The position numbers and the translations under genes are program-made. A stretch of 30,606 nt of DNA, from positions 1 to 30,606 of the forward strand of contig CAZNHL010000054.1 in NCBI GenBank assembly GCA_964572965.1, given 5' to 3'. Positions 15,514 through 23,511 of the stretch are shown in pieces; position 1 is the first letter of the stretch; every line of letters starts with the position of its first letter. The notes below the pieces were generated by a model. That model did not search any database and had not been told where the DNA came from. It was given only the letters and a program-made list of their open reading frames with translations. The DNA comes from CAZNHL01 sp964572965. GTDB lineage: Bacteria > Bacteroidota > Bacteroidia > Cytophagales > UBA9547.

Positions 15514-17943
15514 ATGATTTCCGGTTTTATCAGGAAGATTATCGCTTTAACAGTTTTCCTTATTACATGTTTTGGCGTTGCTTATGCACAACGTATTCAG
15601 GGAACTGTGGCAGCAGACAGCGACAAATCGGCAATGGAGTTTGTAGTTGTAAGCTTACTGAGCGCCAAAGATTCCTCACATATTAATAGCACAACAACCA
15701 ACGAAAAGGGTCAATACGAATTTAACCAGCTGAAAGCCGGCACTTATCTGATCACCGCTTCTCAGATTGGTTTTCTAAAATACTTTTCTCCAATCATTGA
15801 ATTAACAAGTGACACCGCAAAGCTGGAACAGCATGTCTTTCTTGCAGAAGAGACAACACATACGGATGAAGTAGTGATACAGGCAAAGAAACCTCTCTTT
15901 CAACAAGACGCAGGCAAAACTACTGTTGATGTACAGAACAGTATTGCATCTACAGGTTTGATGGCTATAGACCTGCTCCGCAGAATGCCAGGGGTAATTG
16001 TAGATAATGACGGTAACATTTCTCTGAAGGGTAAATCAAATGTACTGATCATGATTGACGGGAAACCGACTTATATGTCAGCCAAACAGATTGCCTCGAT
16101 CCTGAAAAGTATGCCATCGGCACAGATCTCCAATATTGAAATTATCACCTCTCCTTCTGCCAAATATGATGCCCAGGGCGATGGCGGTATTATTAACATT
16201 AACCTGAAAGAAAACCTTAAACAGGGCTTTAGCGGCAATTTGTCAGCTACTTACGGACAAGGTATTTTATCAAAACAAAACTATGGTATAAGCCTGGGCT
16301 ATAATACAAAAAAGTGGAAACTGAACACTGGATACGACTACACCAACAATAAAAATGTGAGTGCAGGGTATAACAACAGAACATTTGGCAATATCAATAA
16401 CAAGCAAACGCTGCATCAGGACAACTACTATACTGTACCCAGCGAAACTCATAACTACAGTCTTTCTGCTGATTACATTGTGAACAAAAAGTTTGTGATA
16501 GGCATGAGCCACCGCGGTTTGGTTCACCATTTTGCCTGGGACGGCGGCAGTACTACCAATATTAAAGATTCTCTGAGCAACATCTTTAAAAACACCTCTG
16601 TAAGCGAATTCTCTCCGGGTACATATACTTCATTTTCAAGCGGTATCAATGGGAAATACAAATTTGATTCTTTGGGTCATGAACTCAGTGCAGACCTTGA
16701 CTATATCCGTTATGGAGAAGAATACAAGATCAATTCTACTACTTTGGTAAGTGGTTCAGCTCCTACCGGACAGGCCATCTTCAAAAGCAATCTCCCTTTC
16801 AGTGTAAACACATTTGCTGCCAAGTTGGATTATCAGCGGAAATATTTTGGCAATCTTGAAATGGAAAGTGGCTTGAAATGGATAGGAAGCAGTCTCTCGA
16901 ATGATCTGAATTATGATGTTCTGCAAACCGACTCTATCGTACCGGCCAAACCATCCTCTTCAAAATTTCTCTTCCAGGATCAGGTAAGTGCTGCTTACTT
17001 ACAATTTAAATGGGACAGTACAAGCTGGAGTATCCAGGGGGGGCTCCGTGCAGAACACTGGCTGGCCGAAGGCAAAGATCAAGCTACCAATGCTACCGTC
17101 AGCCGCAACCAATTGCAGTTGTTCCCGACATTTCAGGCCCATTACAATTTAACAACAAACCAGAAGTTAACACTGGCATATAACAGACGTATCAAACGCC
17201 CTAGTTATTACAATTTAAACCCCACCAGCTATTTCTTTGATCCTTATAGTTACTTCCATGGTAATCCAAATCTCTATCCTCAAATTACCAATCATGTAGA
17301 ACTGGCACATTCCTTCAAATCGGCCATTATTACTACCATTAACTATAGCCGTACCGAAAATTATATTTATGAGTATGCTGTCAGCCAGCGTACAGACGGT
17401 TCCAATATCATGGATATGACAGTCATCAACATCCCTTATTATGAGAACATTGGTATTTCCATGTCATTCTATTTTCCGGTTACTTCCAAATGGACATGCC
17501 AGCTATACGGAAACGTATACCAGAACCACCTGCGGGGTTATCTGTCAAATACCAAAACGACAATCGACAACCGTTATATCAACGCCACTTTCAATACCAC
17601 TCAAGACATAACATTACCTAAAGGGTTCAGCGCCGAGCTGACCGCTCAATATACCGCACCACAACTTGTAGGCTACACGATCAATAACCAGCTGGGTATG
17701 CTGTCACTAGGTATCAAAAAGAACTTGTTTGGCGGGCGCGGTTCTGTAAAACTTAATTTCCAGGATATCTTCTACACATTCAAATACAGTGGTAACACTG
17801 AATACGACGGTTATAAAGCTGACCACCTCTACCGCTGGGACAACCGCGTAGTAAGCTTGTCTCTTAACTGGAAACTGGGTTCTTCTTGGTTCATAGAGAA
17901 GGAAGGAGCTAAAGGGGCGCAGTTACTGGAAAATGGGAAGTAA
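15514..17943 (+). CDS. TonB-dependent-receptor-like outer-membrane beta-barrel protein
   Basis: The start is set at the ATG at 15514 (809 residues); an upstream in-frame TTG would extend through the promoter. The signal peptide is about 1-26 (ending VAYAQ). A CarboxypepD-regulatory-like beta-sandwich covers about 26-115 (TTTNEKGQYEFNQLKAGTYLI). A plug-like domain covers about 130-235 (LLRRMPGVIVDNDGNISLKG, MIDGKPTYMS, IEIITSPSAKYDAQGDGGIININL). The rest is a 22-strand-type barrel of the OMP_b-brl_3 group. The ligand is not evident. A run of seven G residues (17037-17043) lies inside the barrel coding sequence. The neighbouring sigma/anti-sigma genes may control it, though without a FecR-type partner this is inference. 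Confidence 0.88.
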   Translation: MISGFIRKIIALTVFLITCFGVAYAQRIQGTVAADSDKSAMEFVVVSLLSAKDSSHINSTTTNEKGQYEFNQLKAGTYLITASQIGFLKYFSPIIELTSDTAKLEQHVFLAEETTHTDEVVIQAKKPLFQQDAGKTTVDVQNSIASTGLMAIDLLRRMPGVIVDNDGNISLKGKSNVLIMIDGKPTYMSAKQIASILKSMPSAQISNIEIITSPSAKYDAQGDGGIININLKENLKQGFSGNLSATYGQGILSKQNYGISLGYNTKKWKLNTGYDYTNNKNVSAGYNNRTFGNINNKQTLHQDNYYTVPSETHNYSLSADYIVNKKFVIGMSHRGLVHHFAWDGGSTTNIKDSLSNIFKNTSVSEFSPGTYTSFSSGINGKYKFDSLGHELSADLDYIRYGEEYKINSTTLVSGSAPTGQAIFKSNLPFSVNTFAAKLDYQRKYFGNLEMESGLKWIGSSLSNDLNYDVLQTDSIVPAKPSSSKFLFQDQVSAAYLQFKWDSTSWSIQGGLRAEHWLAEGKDQATNATVSRNQLQLFPTFQAHYNLTTNQKLTLAYNRRIKRPSYYNLNPTSYFFDPYSYFHGNPNLYPQITNHVELAHSFKSAIITTINYSRTENYIYEYAVSQRTDGSNIMDMTVINIPYYENIGISMSFYFPVTSKWTCQLYGNVYQNHLRGYLSNTKTTIDNRYINATFNTTQDITLPKGFSAELTAQYTAPQLVGYTINNQLGMLSLGIKKNLFGGRGSVKLNFQDIFYTFKYSGNTEYDGYKADHLYRWDNRVVSLSLNWKLGSSWFIEKEGAKGAQLLENGK

Positions 17944-17991
17944 TCTAATGAATAGGAATGGGCTTAAGCCCATTCCTATTCATTAGATTAC
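17940..17991. terminator. Perfect 52-nt palindrome shared by two convergent genes
   Basis: Bases 17940-17965 are the exact reverse complement of 17966-17991, with no loop bases. The palindrome starts at the last base of the receptor's final sense codon and ends inside the last sense codon of the DUF418 gene, so it contains both TAA stop codons. The centre GGGCTTAAGCCC is GC-rich and the flanks AT-rich. It should act as a bidirectional terminator. Confidence 0.85.
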
Positions 17992-19172
17992 CTTTTAAAC
18001 TTCTGCTTGAAATCAAAAAAAGTTAAAGCTCGCCACAGCCATTCTGCCGGACCATAATAAAAACGCTTTATCCATGCCTTGCTGAAATAAAGCTGAGCAG
18101 CAAGGAATATGAACCCAAAGATAATGCTGTAGGTTACTCCTAAATACGTATACATCCCTAATCCAAAACCATAGAAAAAAGGCACACCAATCAATGGCTG
18201 GATAATATAATTGCTCAGGCTCATTCTACCGAAAGCCGCCAGTACATTGTACAAACCTCCGGCAATCCAGTTCAAATAAAGCCAAACAAAACCGCTCAGC
18301 AACACAATGGTGAAAGCAAAAGTACTATATGAAGCACTCAGCATAGAAAGCAAAATTGCTTGTGTTTCTTTCAGGTTTAAAAGCGGGATTATAAACGACG
18401 AGCCATAAAATACAGACCAGGCCAGAATACTCACAAAAAAGACGATTACAACTTCGCGACCATATTGTGCGGCATTTTCAAAATAACGCTTGCGGCCAAG
18501 TACCAAGCCTAAAGTGAGTAAACCTGTAATTTGTAAATAACGGCCTTCATTAATCATAAACTGCCATTTAGCTAAATGCCCTTTAAATGCATTGAATTTG
18601 ATAACTTCTAAAAATGACCCTTCACTAAATGTTGTTGTTACATCTGCCCAGGCTGACCAGTCTTGCTGAAAAACAAAATCGGTATCCTTGAAAGACAAGA
18701 AGGTAAGATACAGAGTTGGAAGCTGAGCAATTAAAAGAGCCGCCATAAAAAGTAATACTTTATTACCCAATCGTTGAAAAAACACTAAGGGCAAACCTAG
18801 TAAAGCAAACAGTGTCAAAATTTCACCGATATAAACTAACGACAAGATGTACCCTAATACAAACAATACACATAAACGCCAGACAAAGCGTAAAGTAAAC
18901 GGCTCACCTTTTTCTGCCTGATTTTGCAACTGAATGAAAAAACTCAATCCAAAAAGAATAGAGAAAATAGAATAAGACTTTCCTGCAAAAATAAAAAAGG
19001 TCACCTTCGTTACCCAAGGGTCAAGGATTGTCAATAATCCTGTACTTTCAGGATATTGTATCAGGTCAAAATGTTCAATGGCATGCAGCAATAAAATTCC
19101 GGCAAGGGCAAAACCCCGGATGGCATCAATCAACTGAATTCGTAATTTCGGGGCTTCTGGATTCTGGATCAT
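17988..19172 (-). CDS. DUF418 (YeiB-like) membrane protein
   Basis: This 394-residue protein has a short polar N-terminus followed by IQLIDAIRGFALAGILLLHA (about residues 12-31), the characteristic opening of the DUF418/YeiB group related to membrane acyltransferases. About ten membrane segments follow. The C-terminal third holds the DUF418 signature: AAFGRMSLSNYIIQPLIG (about 306-323), ending with FYYGPAEWLWRALTFF (about 369-384). Its function is not established. It converges with the outer-membrane receptor gene and shares its terminator palindrome. No recognisable promoter was assigned upstream of 19172. Confidence 0.88.
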   Translation of the reverse strand: MIQNPEAPKLRIQLIDAIRGFALAGILLLHAIEHFDLIQYPESTGLLTILDPWVTKVTFFIFAGKSYSIFSILFGLSFFIQLQNQAEKGEPFTLRFVWRLCVLFVLGYILSLVYIGEILTLFALLGLPLVFFQRLGNKVLLFMAALLIAQLPTLYLTFLSFKDTDFVFQQDWSAWADVTTTFSEGSFLEVIKFNAFKGHLAKWQFMINEGRYLQITGLLTLGLVLGRKRYFENAAQYGREVVIVFFVSILAWSVFYGSSFIIPLLNLKETQAILLSMLSASYSTFAFTIVLLSGFVWLYLNWIAGGLYNVLAAFGRMSLSNYIIQPLIGVPFFYGFGLGMYTYLGVTYSIIFGFIFLAAQLYFSKAWIKRFYYGPAEWLWRALTFFDFKQKFKR

Positions 19173-19243
19173 CTTATTCTTGAATACATTCTCTGACGTC
19201 CAAAATAAGAATAAATTATTAAAAATAAGTACTAAAGAAGGTT

Positions 19244-19311
19244 AGATTGAAAGGTCATCGACCAGCCCCCTCCTTTATTTTTGTTTATGAAATGTAGTTT
19301 CCGGGGACTGG
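19244..19311. repeat. Intergenic hairpin element with CCAGCCCCC arm (copy 2)
   Basis: It shares AGATTGAA and GACCAGCCCCC (19260-19270) with the element at 10861-10941. CCAG/CTGG (19262-19265 and 19308-19311) and CCCC/GGGG (19267-19270 and 19303-19306) pair around one mismatch, enclosing a 32-nt AT-rich loop different from copy 1. Confidence 0.5.
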
Positions 19312-19329
19312 CCGCCAGCGGAGCACCCC

Positions 19330-19371
19330 AAAAAAGAACGGGCTAAACTTCCAGTGAAGTTTAGCCCGTTC
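19330..19371 (-). terminator. Rho-independent terminator of the suf-brx operon
   Basis: A perfect 15-bp stem (19336-19350 with 19357-19371) encloses the loop CCAGTG, and the six A residues at 19330-19335 read as a U run on the minus strand. It lies about 50 nt after the stop of the bacilliredoxin gene. Confidence 0.8.
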
Positions 19372-19382
19372 GATTCGCTTGC

Positions 19383-19408
19383 TAGAGACGCGATTAATCG
19401 CGTCTCTA
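19383..19408. repeat. Perfect 26-nt palindrome of the GAGACGCGATT type
   Basis: TAGAGACGCGATT is followed directly by its exact reverse complement. This motif is common as an intergenic repeat in several phyla, including Bacteroidetes and cyanobacteria. It lies between the brx stop codon and the terminator, so it would be in the 3' untranslated part of the suf transcript. Confidence 0.7.
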
Positions 19409-19419
19409 CAGCATCAATA

Positions 19420-19839
19420 TTATTTAGCGCAATATTCTTCGAAAGCCATCAAAAGGTTTTCTGCGATCATGTCAGCAGAACGTCCTTCAATATGGTGACG
19501 CTCGATCATGTGTACCAATTCGCCATTTTTGAACAATGCCATAGATGGAGAAGATGGAGGGTATGGCAACATGAACTCACGCGCTTTGTTTACTGCATCT
19601 TTGTCAACACCTGCAAATACAGTAACAATTCTGTCTGGTTTAGCAGCAGCTGATGTTACAGCCGTTTTAGCAGCCGGACGTGCATTACGTGCCGCACAAC
19701 CACATACTGAATTGATAACAACCAGTGTAGTTCCTTCTTTTTGAATATTGTCAGTAACCTGATCAGCAGTTTGCAATGAATCAAAGCCAACAGCAGTCAA
19801 CTCTCCGATCATTGGGGCAACCATTTCAAGTGGATACAT
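19420..19839 (-). CDS. BrxA/BrxB-family bacilliredoxin
   Basis: This is a 139-residue thioredoxin-fold protein with the active-site stretch VVINSVCGCAARNARP; Cys46 and Cys48 form the CGC motif of the bacilliredoxin (YphP/YqiW) family. MYPLEMVAPMIGELTAVGF at the start is strongly conserved in the family. In Firmicutes these proteins remove bacillithiol from oxidised protein thiols. At the end of the suf operon it probably protects or recycles cysteine residues of the assembly machinery or its clients (inference). It is separated from the sufT-like gene by a 127-nt repeat-rich spacer. Confidence 0.92.
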   Translation of the reverse strand: MYPLEMVAPMIGELTAVGFDSLQTADQVTDNIQKEGTTLVVINSVCGCAARNARPAAKTAVTSAAAKPDRIVTVFAGVDKDAVNKAREFMLPYPPSSPSMALFKNGELVHMIERHHIEGRSADMIAENLLMAFEEYCAK

Positions 19840-19966
19840 ATTATTTGATTTTATATTATAAGATTCGAAAATTTTAAGATTATTGATTGAAAGATTCGAA
19901 GATTTTAAAATTAAGGTTTACTGATTCCCTCAATCTTTAAATTTTGTAATTTTTCAATCTGAAAGA
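19840..19966 (-). repeat. Repeat-rich spacer between sufT-like gene and bacilliredoxin gene
   Basis: An AT-rich spacer built from degenerate units such as AAGATTCGAA (twice, near 19860 and 19892), AAGATTTTAAAAT and TCAATCTTTAAAT. Units occur in both orientations and could fold. I see no promoter or gene in it. Confidence 0.55.
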
Positions 19967-20311
19967 TTACATAAATCCCAGTTCCAGTTTTGCCACTTCA
20001 GACATCATTTCCTGGCTGTATGGTGGGTCGAAGGTAAGCTCAACACTTACAGTGTTCACACCTTCAATTTTTTTGATGTTTTGTTCTACTTCACCAGGAA
20101 TTTGCCCTGCAGACGGGCATGCCGGAGAAGTTAATGTCATCAGCACATATACATTATTTACCGGATATACATTGATATCGTAGATCAGGCCCAGGTCAAA
20201 TATATTTACAGGAATTTCAGGGTCATAGACTTGCTTGATTGCATCCAGGACTTTTTCCTTCAACTCATCTTCCGTCATTACGACATTGTTTGTCTCTGTA
20301 TTTTCTTCCAT
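19967..20311 (-). CDS. sufT: SufT-like iron-sulfur assembly protein (DUF59/MIP18 family)
   Basis: This 114-residue single-domain protein carries the DUF59 hallmarks DPEIPVNIFDLGLIY (about 30-44), TLTSPACPSAGQI (about 60-72, with the conserved Cys) and FDPPYSQEMMS (about 93-103). Family members help iron-sulfur cluster maturation or transfer to client proteins. Its start codon overlaps the sufE stop by one base (TAATG), so translation is coupled. The symbol follows common use for DUF59 genes inside suf operons; sequence alone does not prove the same role. Confidence 0.9.
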   Translation of the reverse strand: MEENTETNNVVMTEDELKEKVLDAIKQVYDPEIPVNIFDLGLIYDINVYPVNNVYVLMTLTSPACPSAGQIPGEVEQNIKKIEGVNTVSVELTFDPPYSQEMMSEVAKLELGFM

Positions 20312-20733
20312 TACGCTAACTTGGCTTTATATGCCATTCCGTAAAATTTCATTTGTTTTAACATAGACAGCAGCCCATTTGAACGTGTCTGCGCAAGGTG
20401 CTGTGTCATTCCAATTTTCTCGATGAAATATAAATCCGAATTGATGATATCATCGGGAGTCTGACCAGAAAGTACCCTCACCAGCAAACTTGCAAGACCC
20501 TTTACGATCACAGAATCACTGTCTGCATGGTAAACAATTTTATCGCCTTCTAAGTTTGCAATAATCCAGACATTTGACTGGCAACCTTTAATTTTATTTG
20601 CATCGACCTTATATTCAGCATCTAAAGCCGGCATTTTTTTGCCCAACTCGATAATGAATTCATATTTGTCAGCCCAATTGTCAAAATAGGCAAACTCTTC
20701 TATGATCTGGTCTTGTATTTCGTTGATTGACAT
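20311..20733 (-). CDS. sufE: Cysteine desulfuration protein SufE
   Basis: This 140-residue protein starts from the ATG at 20733 (MSINEIQDQI); an upstream in-frame start at 20760 would run into sufS and is less likely. SufE accepts sulfur from the SufS persulfide and passes it to the SufBCD scaffold. The acceptor Cys51 sits in KIKGCQSNVWI, at the same position as in the E. coli enzyme. GLASLLVRVLSGQTPDDI (about 82-99) is also typical. It begins 10 nt after the sufS stop and ends overlapping the sufT-like start. Confidence 0.93.
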   Translation of the reverse strand: MSINEIQDQIIEEFAYFDNWADKYEFIIELGKKMPALDAEYKVDANKIKGCQSNVWIIANLEGDKIVYHADSDSVIVKGLASLLVRVLSGQTPDDIINSDLYFIEKIGMTQHLAQTRSNGLLSMLKQMKFYGMAYKAKLA

Positions 20734-20743
20734 TCTGTTCTGT

Positions 20744-21976
20744 TTATCGCAACATATCAACAGCTCTCTTCAAAGCTGTAATGAAGATGTCGATTTCTTC
20801 TATCGTATTATAAAAGGAAAAAGAAGCACGAGTAGTTCCCGTAATCCCGAAACGTTCCATTAAAGGTTGTGTACAGTGGTGTCCCGTACGTACAGCCACA
20901 CCTTCTTTGTCAAGCAAAATAGCCAGATCCTGATGGTGAACGCCTTCAACCACAAAAGAAGCAATACTTACTTTTTCTTTAGCAGTACCAATTATTCTTA
21001 AGCCCGGAATCTGTAATAACTTTTCAGTGGTATACTCCAACAACTCTTGCTCATAAGCAGCTATATTTGTTTTACCCAGCTCCTGGATATAATCGACCGC
21101 AGCTTTCATTGCCACTACATCGGCAATATTAGGAGTACCAGCCTCAAATTTAAATGGGAGATCGTTATAAGTAGTTTTAGCGAAAGTCACCTCTCTGATC
21201 ATTTCGCCGCCACCCATATATGGAGGCATTGCTTCCAGTAATTCTTTTTTACCATAAAGTACTCCTACACCTGTTGGTGCATAAATCTTATGGCCAGAAA
21301 GTGCAAAGAAGTCAACATCAAGCTCCTGTACATCAATTTCAATGTGAGAGCTAGATTGTGCCCCATCAACAAATACAGGGATCCCTTTCGCATGCGCAGC
21401 TTTTACAATGCGTGCAATCGGGTTGATTGTTCCCAATGCATTAGATGCATGTACAATTGAAACAATCTTAACCTTATCTGTTAAAAGCTTTTCGTATTCC
21501 TCGAAAATGATTTCGCCTGCATCGTTGATTGGAATCACGCGCAATGTAGCGCCCTTTTCCTCACAAAGCATTTGCCATGGCACGATGTTAGAATGGTGCT
21601 CCATGGTAGAGATTACCACTTCGTCACCAGCCTTTACGTTGGCTTTACCGTAAGTAGATGCCACCAGGTTGACAGCTTCTGTTACGCCACGTACAAAAAT
21701 GATTTCTTCTTTGTGTTTTGCATTCAGGAAAGCCTGCATTGCTTTCCTGGTTTCTTCAAATGCTGCTGTAGCTTCTTCAGCAAGGGTATGAATTCCTCTG
21801 TGGATATTGGCATTGAGATTCACATAATAATCAGTCAATGCTTCCAATACCTGCACAGGTTTTTGAGTGGTAGCAGCATTGTCAAAATACACCAACTGCT
21901 TGTCATTTACTTCTCTGTAAAGGACAGGAAAGTCGTCGCGTATTTTATCTATATCTAATTTAGTTTCAAGTTCCAT
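20744..21976 (-). CDS. sufS: Cysteine desulfurase SufS
   Basis: This 410-residue class V PLP enzyme removes sulfur from L-cysteine as an enzyme persulfide for iron-sulfur cluster assembly. Visible features: YFDNAATTQKP (30-40), TMEHHSNIVPW (124-134; the conserved histidines stack on PLP), DGAQSSSH (204-211), the Schiff-base Lys230 in LSGHKIYAPTGVG, and the catalytic Cys368 in RTGHHCTQPLM, followed by RASFSFYNTIEEID. Length and motifs are those of the group II SufS type. It is separated from sufD by a 131-nt repeat-containing spacer. Confidence 0.95.
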   Translation of the reverse strand: MELETKLDIDKIRDDFPVLYREVNDKQLVYFDNAATTQKPVQVLEALTDYYVNLNANIHRGIHTLAEEATAAFEETRKAMQAFLNAKHKEEIIFVRGVTEAVNLVASTYGKANVKAGDEVVISTMEHHSNIVPWQMLCEEKGATLRVIPINDAGEIIFEEYEKLLTDKVKIVSIVHASNALGTINPIARIVKAAHAKGIPVFVDGAQSSSHIEIDVQELDVDFFALSGHKIYAPTGVGVLYGKKELLEAMPPYMGGGEMIREVTFAKTTYNDLPFKFEAGTPNIADVVAMKAAVDYIQELGKTNIAAYEQELLEYTTEKLLQIPGLRIIGTAKEKVSIASFVVEGVHHQDLAILLDKEGVAVRTGHHCTQPLMERFGITGTTRASFSFYNTIEEIDIFITALKRAVDMLR

Positions 21977-22107
21977 GTCTTGATCGTTAGGTGTTAGTCA
22001 TTAGCGAATAGAGAATAGGGAGAGCTTTGATATTGAACAGTCACCTGCAAACTCCAATCTCAAGTCTATTATCTCTTATCTCAAGACTCAAGACTCACTA
22101 CTCAAGA
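21977..22107 (-). repeat. Spacer between sufD and sufS with CTCAAGACT-type repeats
   Basis: The right half (about 22058-22110) contains several copies of CTCAAGACT or close variants (for example TCTCAAGACTCAAGACTCA at 22080-22098). The same unit occurs between sufC and sufD. No gene or clear promoter is seen. Confidence 0.55.
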
Positions 22108-23418
22108 CTACTTGTACAGACGTTCCGTAATCAGTTTGTCAAGATATTCGCTCAACACGTCAATCTTCACAAAACTTAGTACATCAGCTGCAAAAGCGTG
22201 TACCAATAAAGACTTGGCAGATTCTTCGCCAATTCCTCTTGCTCTCAGGTAGAACAATGCTTCATCGTCCAGCTGCCCGATAGTACAGCCATGTGAGCAT
22301 TTTACATCATCTGCAAAAATCTCCAACTGTGGTTTTGTATTCACCGAAGCGTCTTGTGACAAAAGAATGTTCTTGTTCGACTGGAATGCATTTGTCTTCT
22401 GAGCATCTTTACGAACAAAGATCTTACCATTGAAAACGCCTGTCGAAGAACCGTTCAATACACCTTTGTACAACTCATTACTTTCGCAATTAGGGAAAGC
22501 ATGGTCAGCAACAGTGTGGTTATCGATGTGCGTATTGCCATCTACCATGTACAAACCGTACATGTGAGCTTCGCAATGTTCAGCACCTAAAACCAGATTC
22601 AGGTTATTTCTGATAATACCACCGCTCAAAGTAATAGTCACAGCACTGAACACAGATTTTTCAACCTGTTTTACCTGTGTAGTTCCTACGAAATGAGCAT
22701 TTTCAGTATCATTCTGAATTTTATAATAATCAACTACCGCATCCTGACGAACAACAATCTCCGTTACCGCATTGGTAAAGCTGATGTTTGTACCAAGTGT
22801 ATGGTAATTTTCAAATACTTTTACCTGCGCATTTTTACCAACTACAAACAAGTTTCGTGGTAAAATCAGTGTATTTCCCTGACGTGCATCGTGGATGAAC
22901 AACAACAACACCGGATTTTCTACCACTTTATTGTCAGGAACTTTAATGAAAGCACCATGCTGAGCGTAAGCAGTGCTCAATGCAGTGAAAGCCTCAGTTT
23001 TATTATCTGTAAGCTTACCAAGATATTGGTTTACCAACTCAGTTTCTGAGTCAATCGCATCAGCCAGGTCTTTAACAATCAATTCCTTCTCAGAAGAGAT
23101 AATTTTAGACAAACTCTTATCCAACACTCCATTTACAAATACCAAGATATTTGCTTCAAGGCCCGGGATAAGGAATTGCTCAATATCAGCAGACGTTAAT
23201 TTTTCTTCCTGCGCCAATGTATAGTCCGCTTTAACAGCAGCTGCTACATTGGTATATTTCCACTCTTCATGCTTGATCGTTGGAAAGCCCAATGTATTGA
23301 AAGCTTCCAAAGCCTGCTTGCGCACCTGATGTAAAGGTGTTGCTGCATGACCATTCAAACTTTTTTCGAATGAAGAGAATTTATTTACTAATGCTTCTTT
23401 TAAATCTACACTTGCCAT
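22108..23418 (-). CDS. sufD: Fe-S cluster assembly protein SufD
   Basis: This 436-residue protein of the SufB/SufD beta-helix family forms the SufBCD scaffold with SufB and SufC. The N-terminal part (residues 1-120) is the helical region (KHEEWKYTNV at about 51-60, a typical SufD element); the rest is the parallel beta-helix core. Near the C-terminus, KCSHGCTIGQLDDEALFYLRARG contains His376, equivalent to the functionally important His360 of E. coli SufD. It lies between sufC (93-nt spacer) and sufS. Confidence 0.93.
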   Translation of the reverse strand: MASVDLKEALVNKFSSFEKSLNGHAATPLHQVRKQALEAFNTLGFPTIKHEEWKYTNVAAAVKADYTLAQEEKLTSADIEQFLIPGLEANILVFVNGVLDKSLSKIISSEKELIVKDLADAIDSETELVNQYLGKLTDNKTEAFTALSTAYAQHGAFIKVPDNKVVENPVLLLFIHDARQGNTLILPRNLFVVGKNAQVKVFENYHTLGTNISFTNAVTEIVVRQDAVVDYYKIQNDTENAHFVGTTQVKQVEKSVFSAVTITLSGGIIRNNLNLVLGAEHCEAHMYGLYMVDGNTHIDNHTVADHAFPNCESNELYKGVLNGSSTGVFNGKIFVRKDAQKTNAFQSNKNILLSQDASVNTKPQLEIFADDVKCSHGCTIGQLDDEALFYLRARGIGEESAKSLLVHAFAADVLSFVKIDVLSEYLDKLITERLYK

Positions 23419-23511
23419 CTTAGTAATGAGTCGTTAGTCTTGGGTATTGAGAAAATCTAATATTGAGGTATGAATGTTAAGTTCTCAAGACTCATACCTC
23501 AAGACTCAAGA
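23419..23511 (-). repeat. Spacer between sufC and sufD with inverted and direct repeats
   Basis: TTGAGGTATGA (23463-23473) and TCATACCTCAA (23492-23502) are perfect 11-nt inverted repeats around an 18-nt loop. The segment also holds several CTCAAGACT-type direct repeats shared with the sufD-sufS spacer. A stable hairpin in the transcript between these genes is possible. Confidence 0.6.

Noticed and set aside
22058..22110. CRISPR-like array from the CTCAAGACT repeats
   Set aside because: The units are short, adjacent and degenerate, with no regular spacers.
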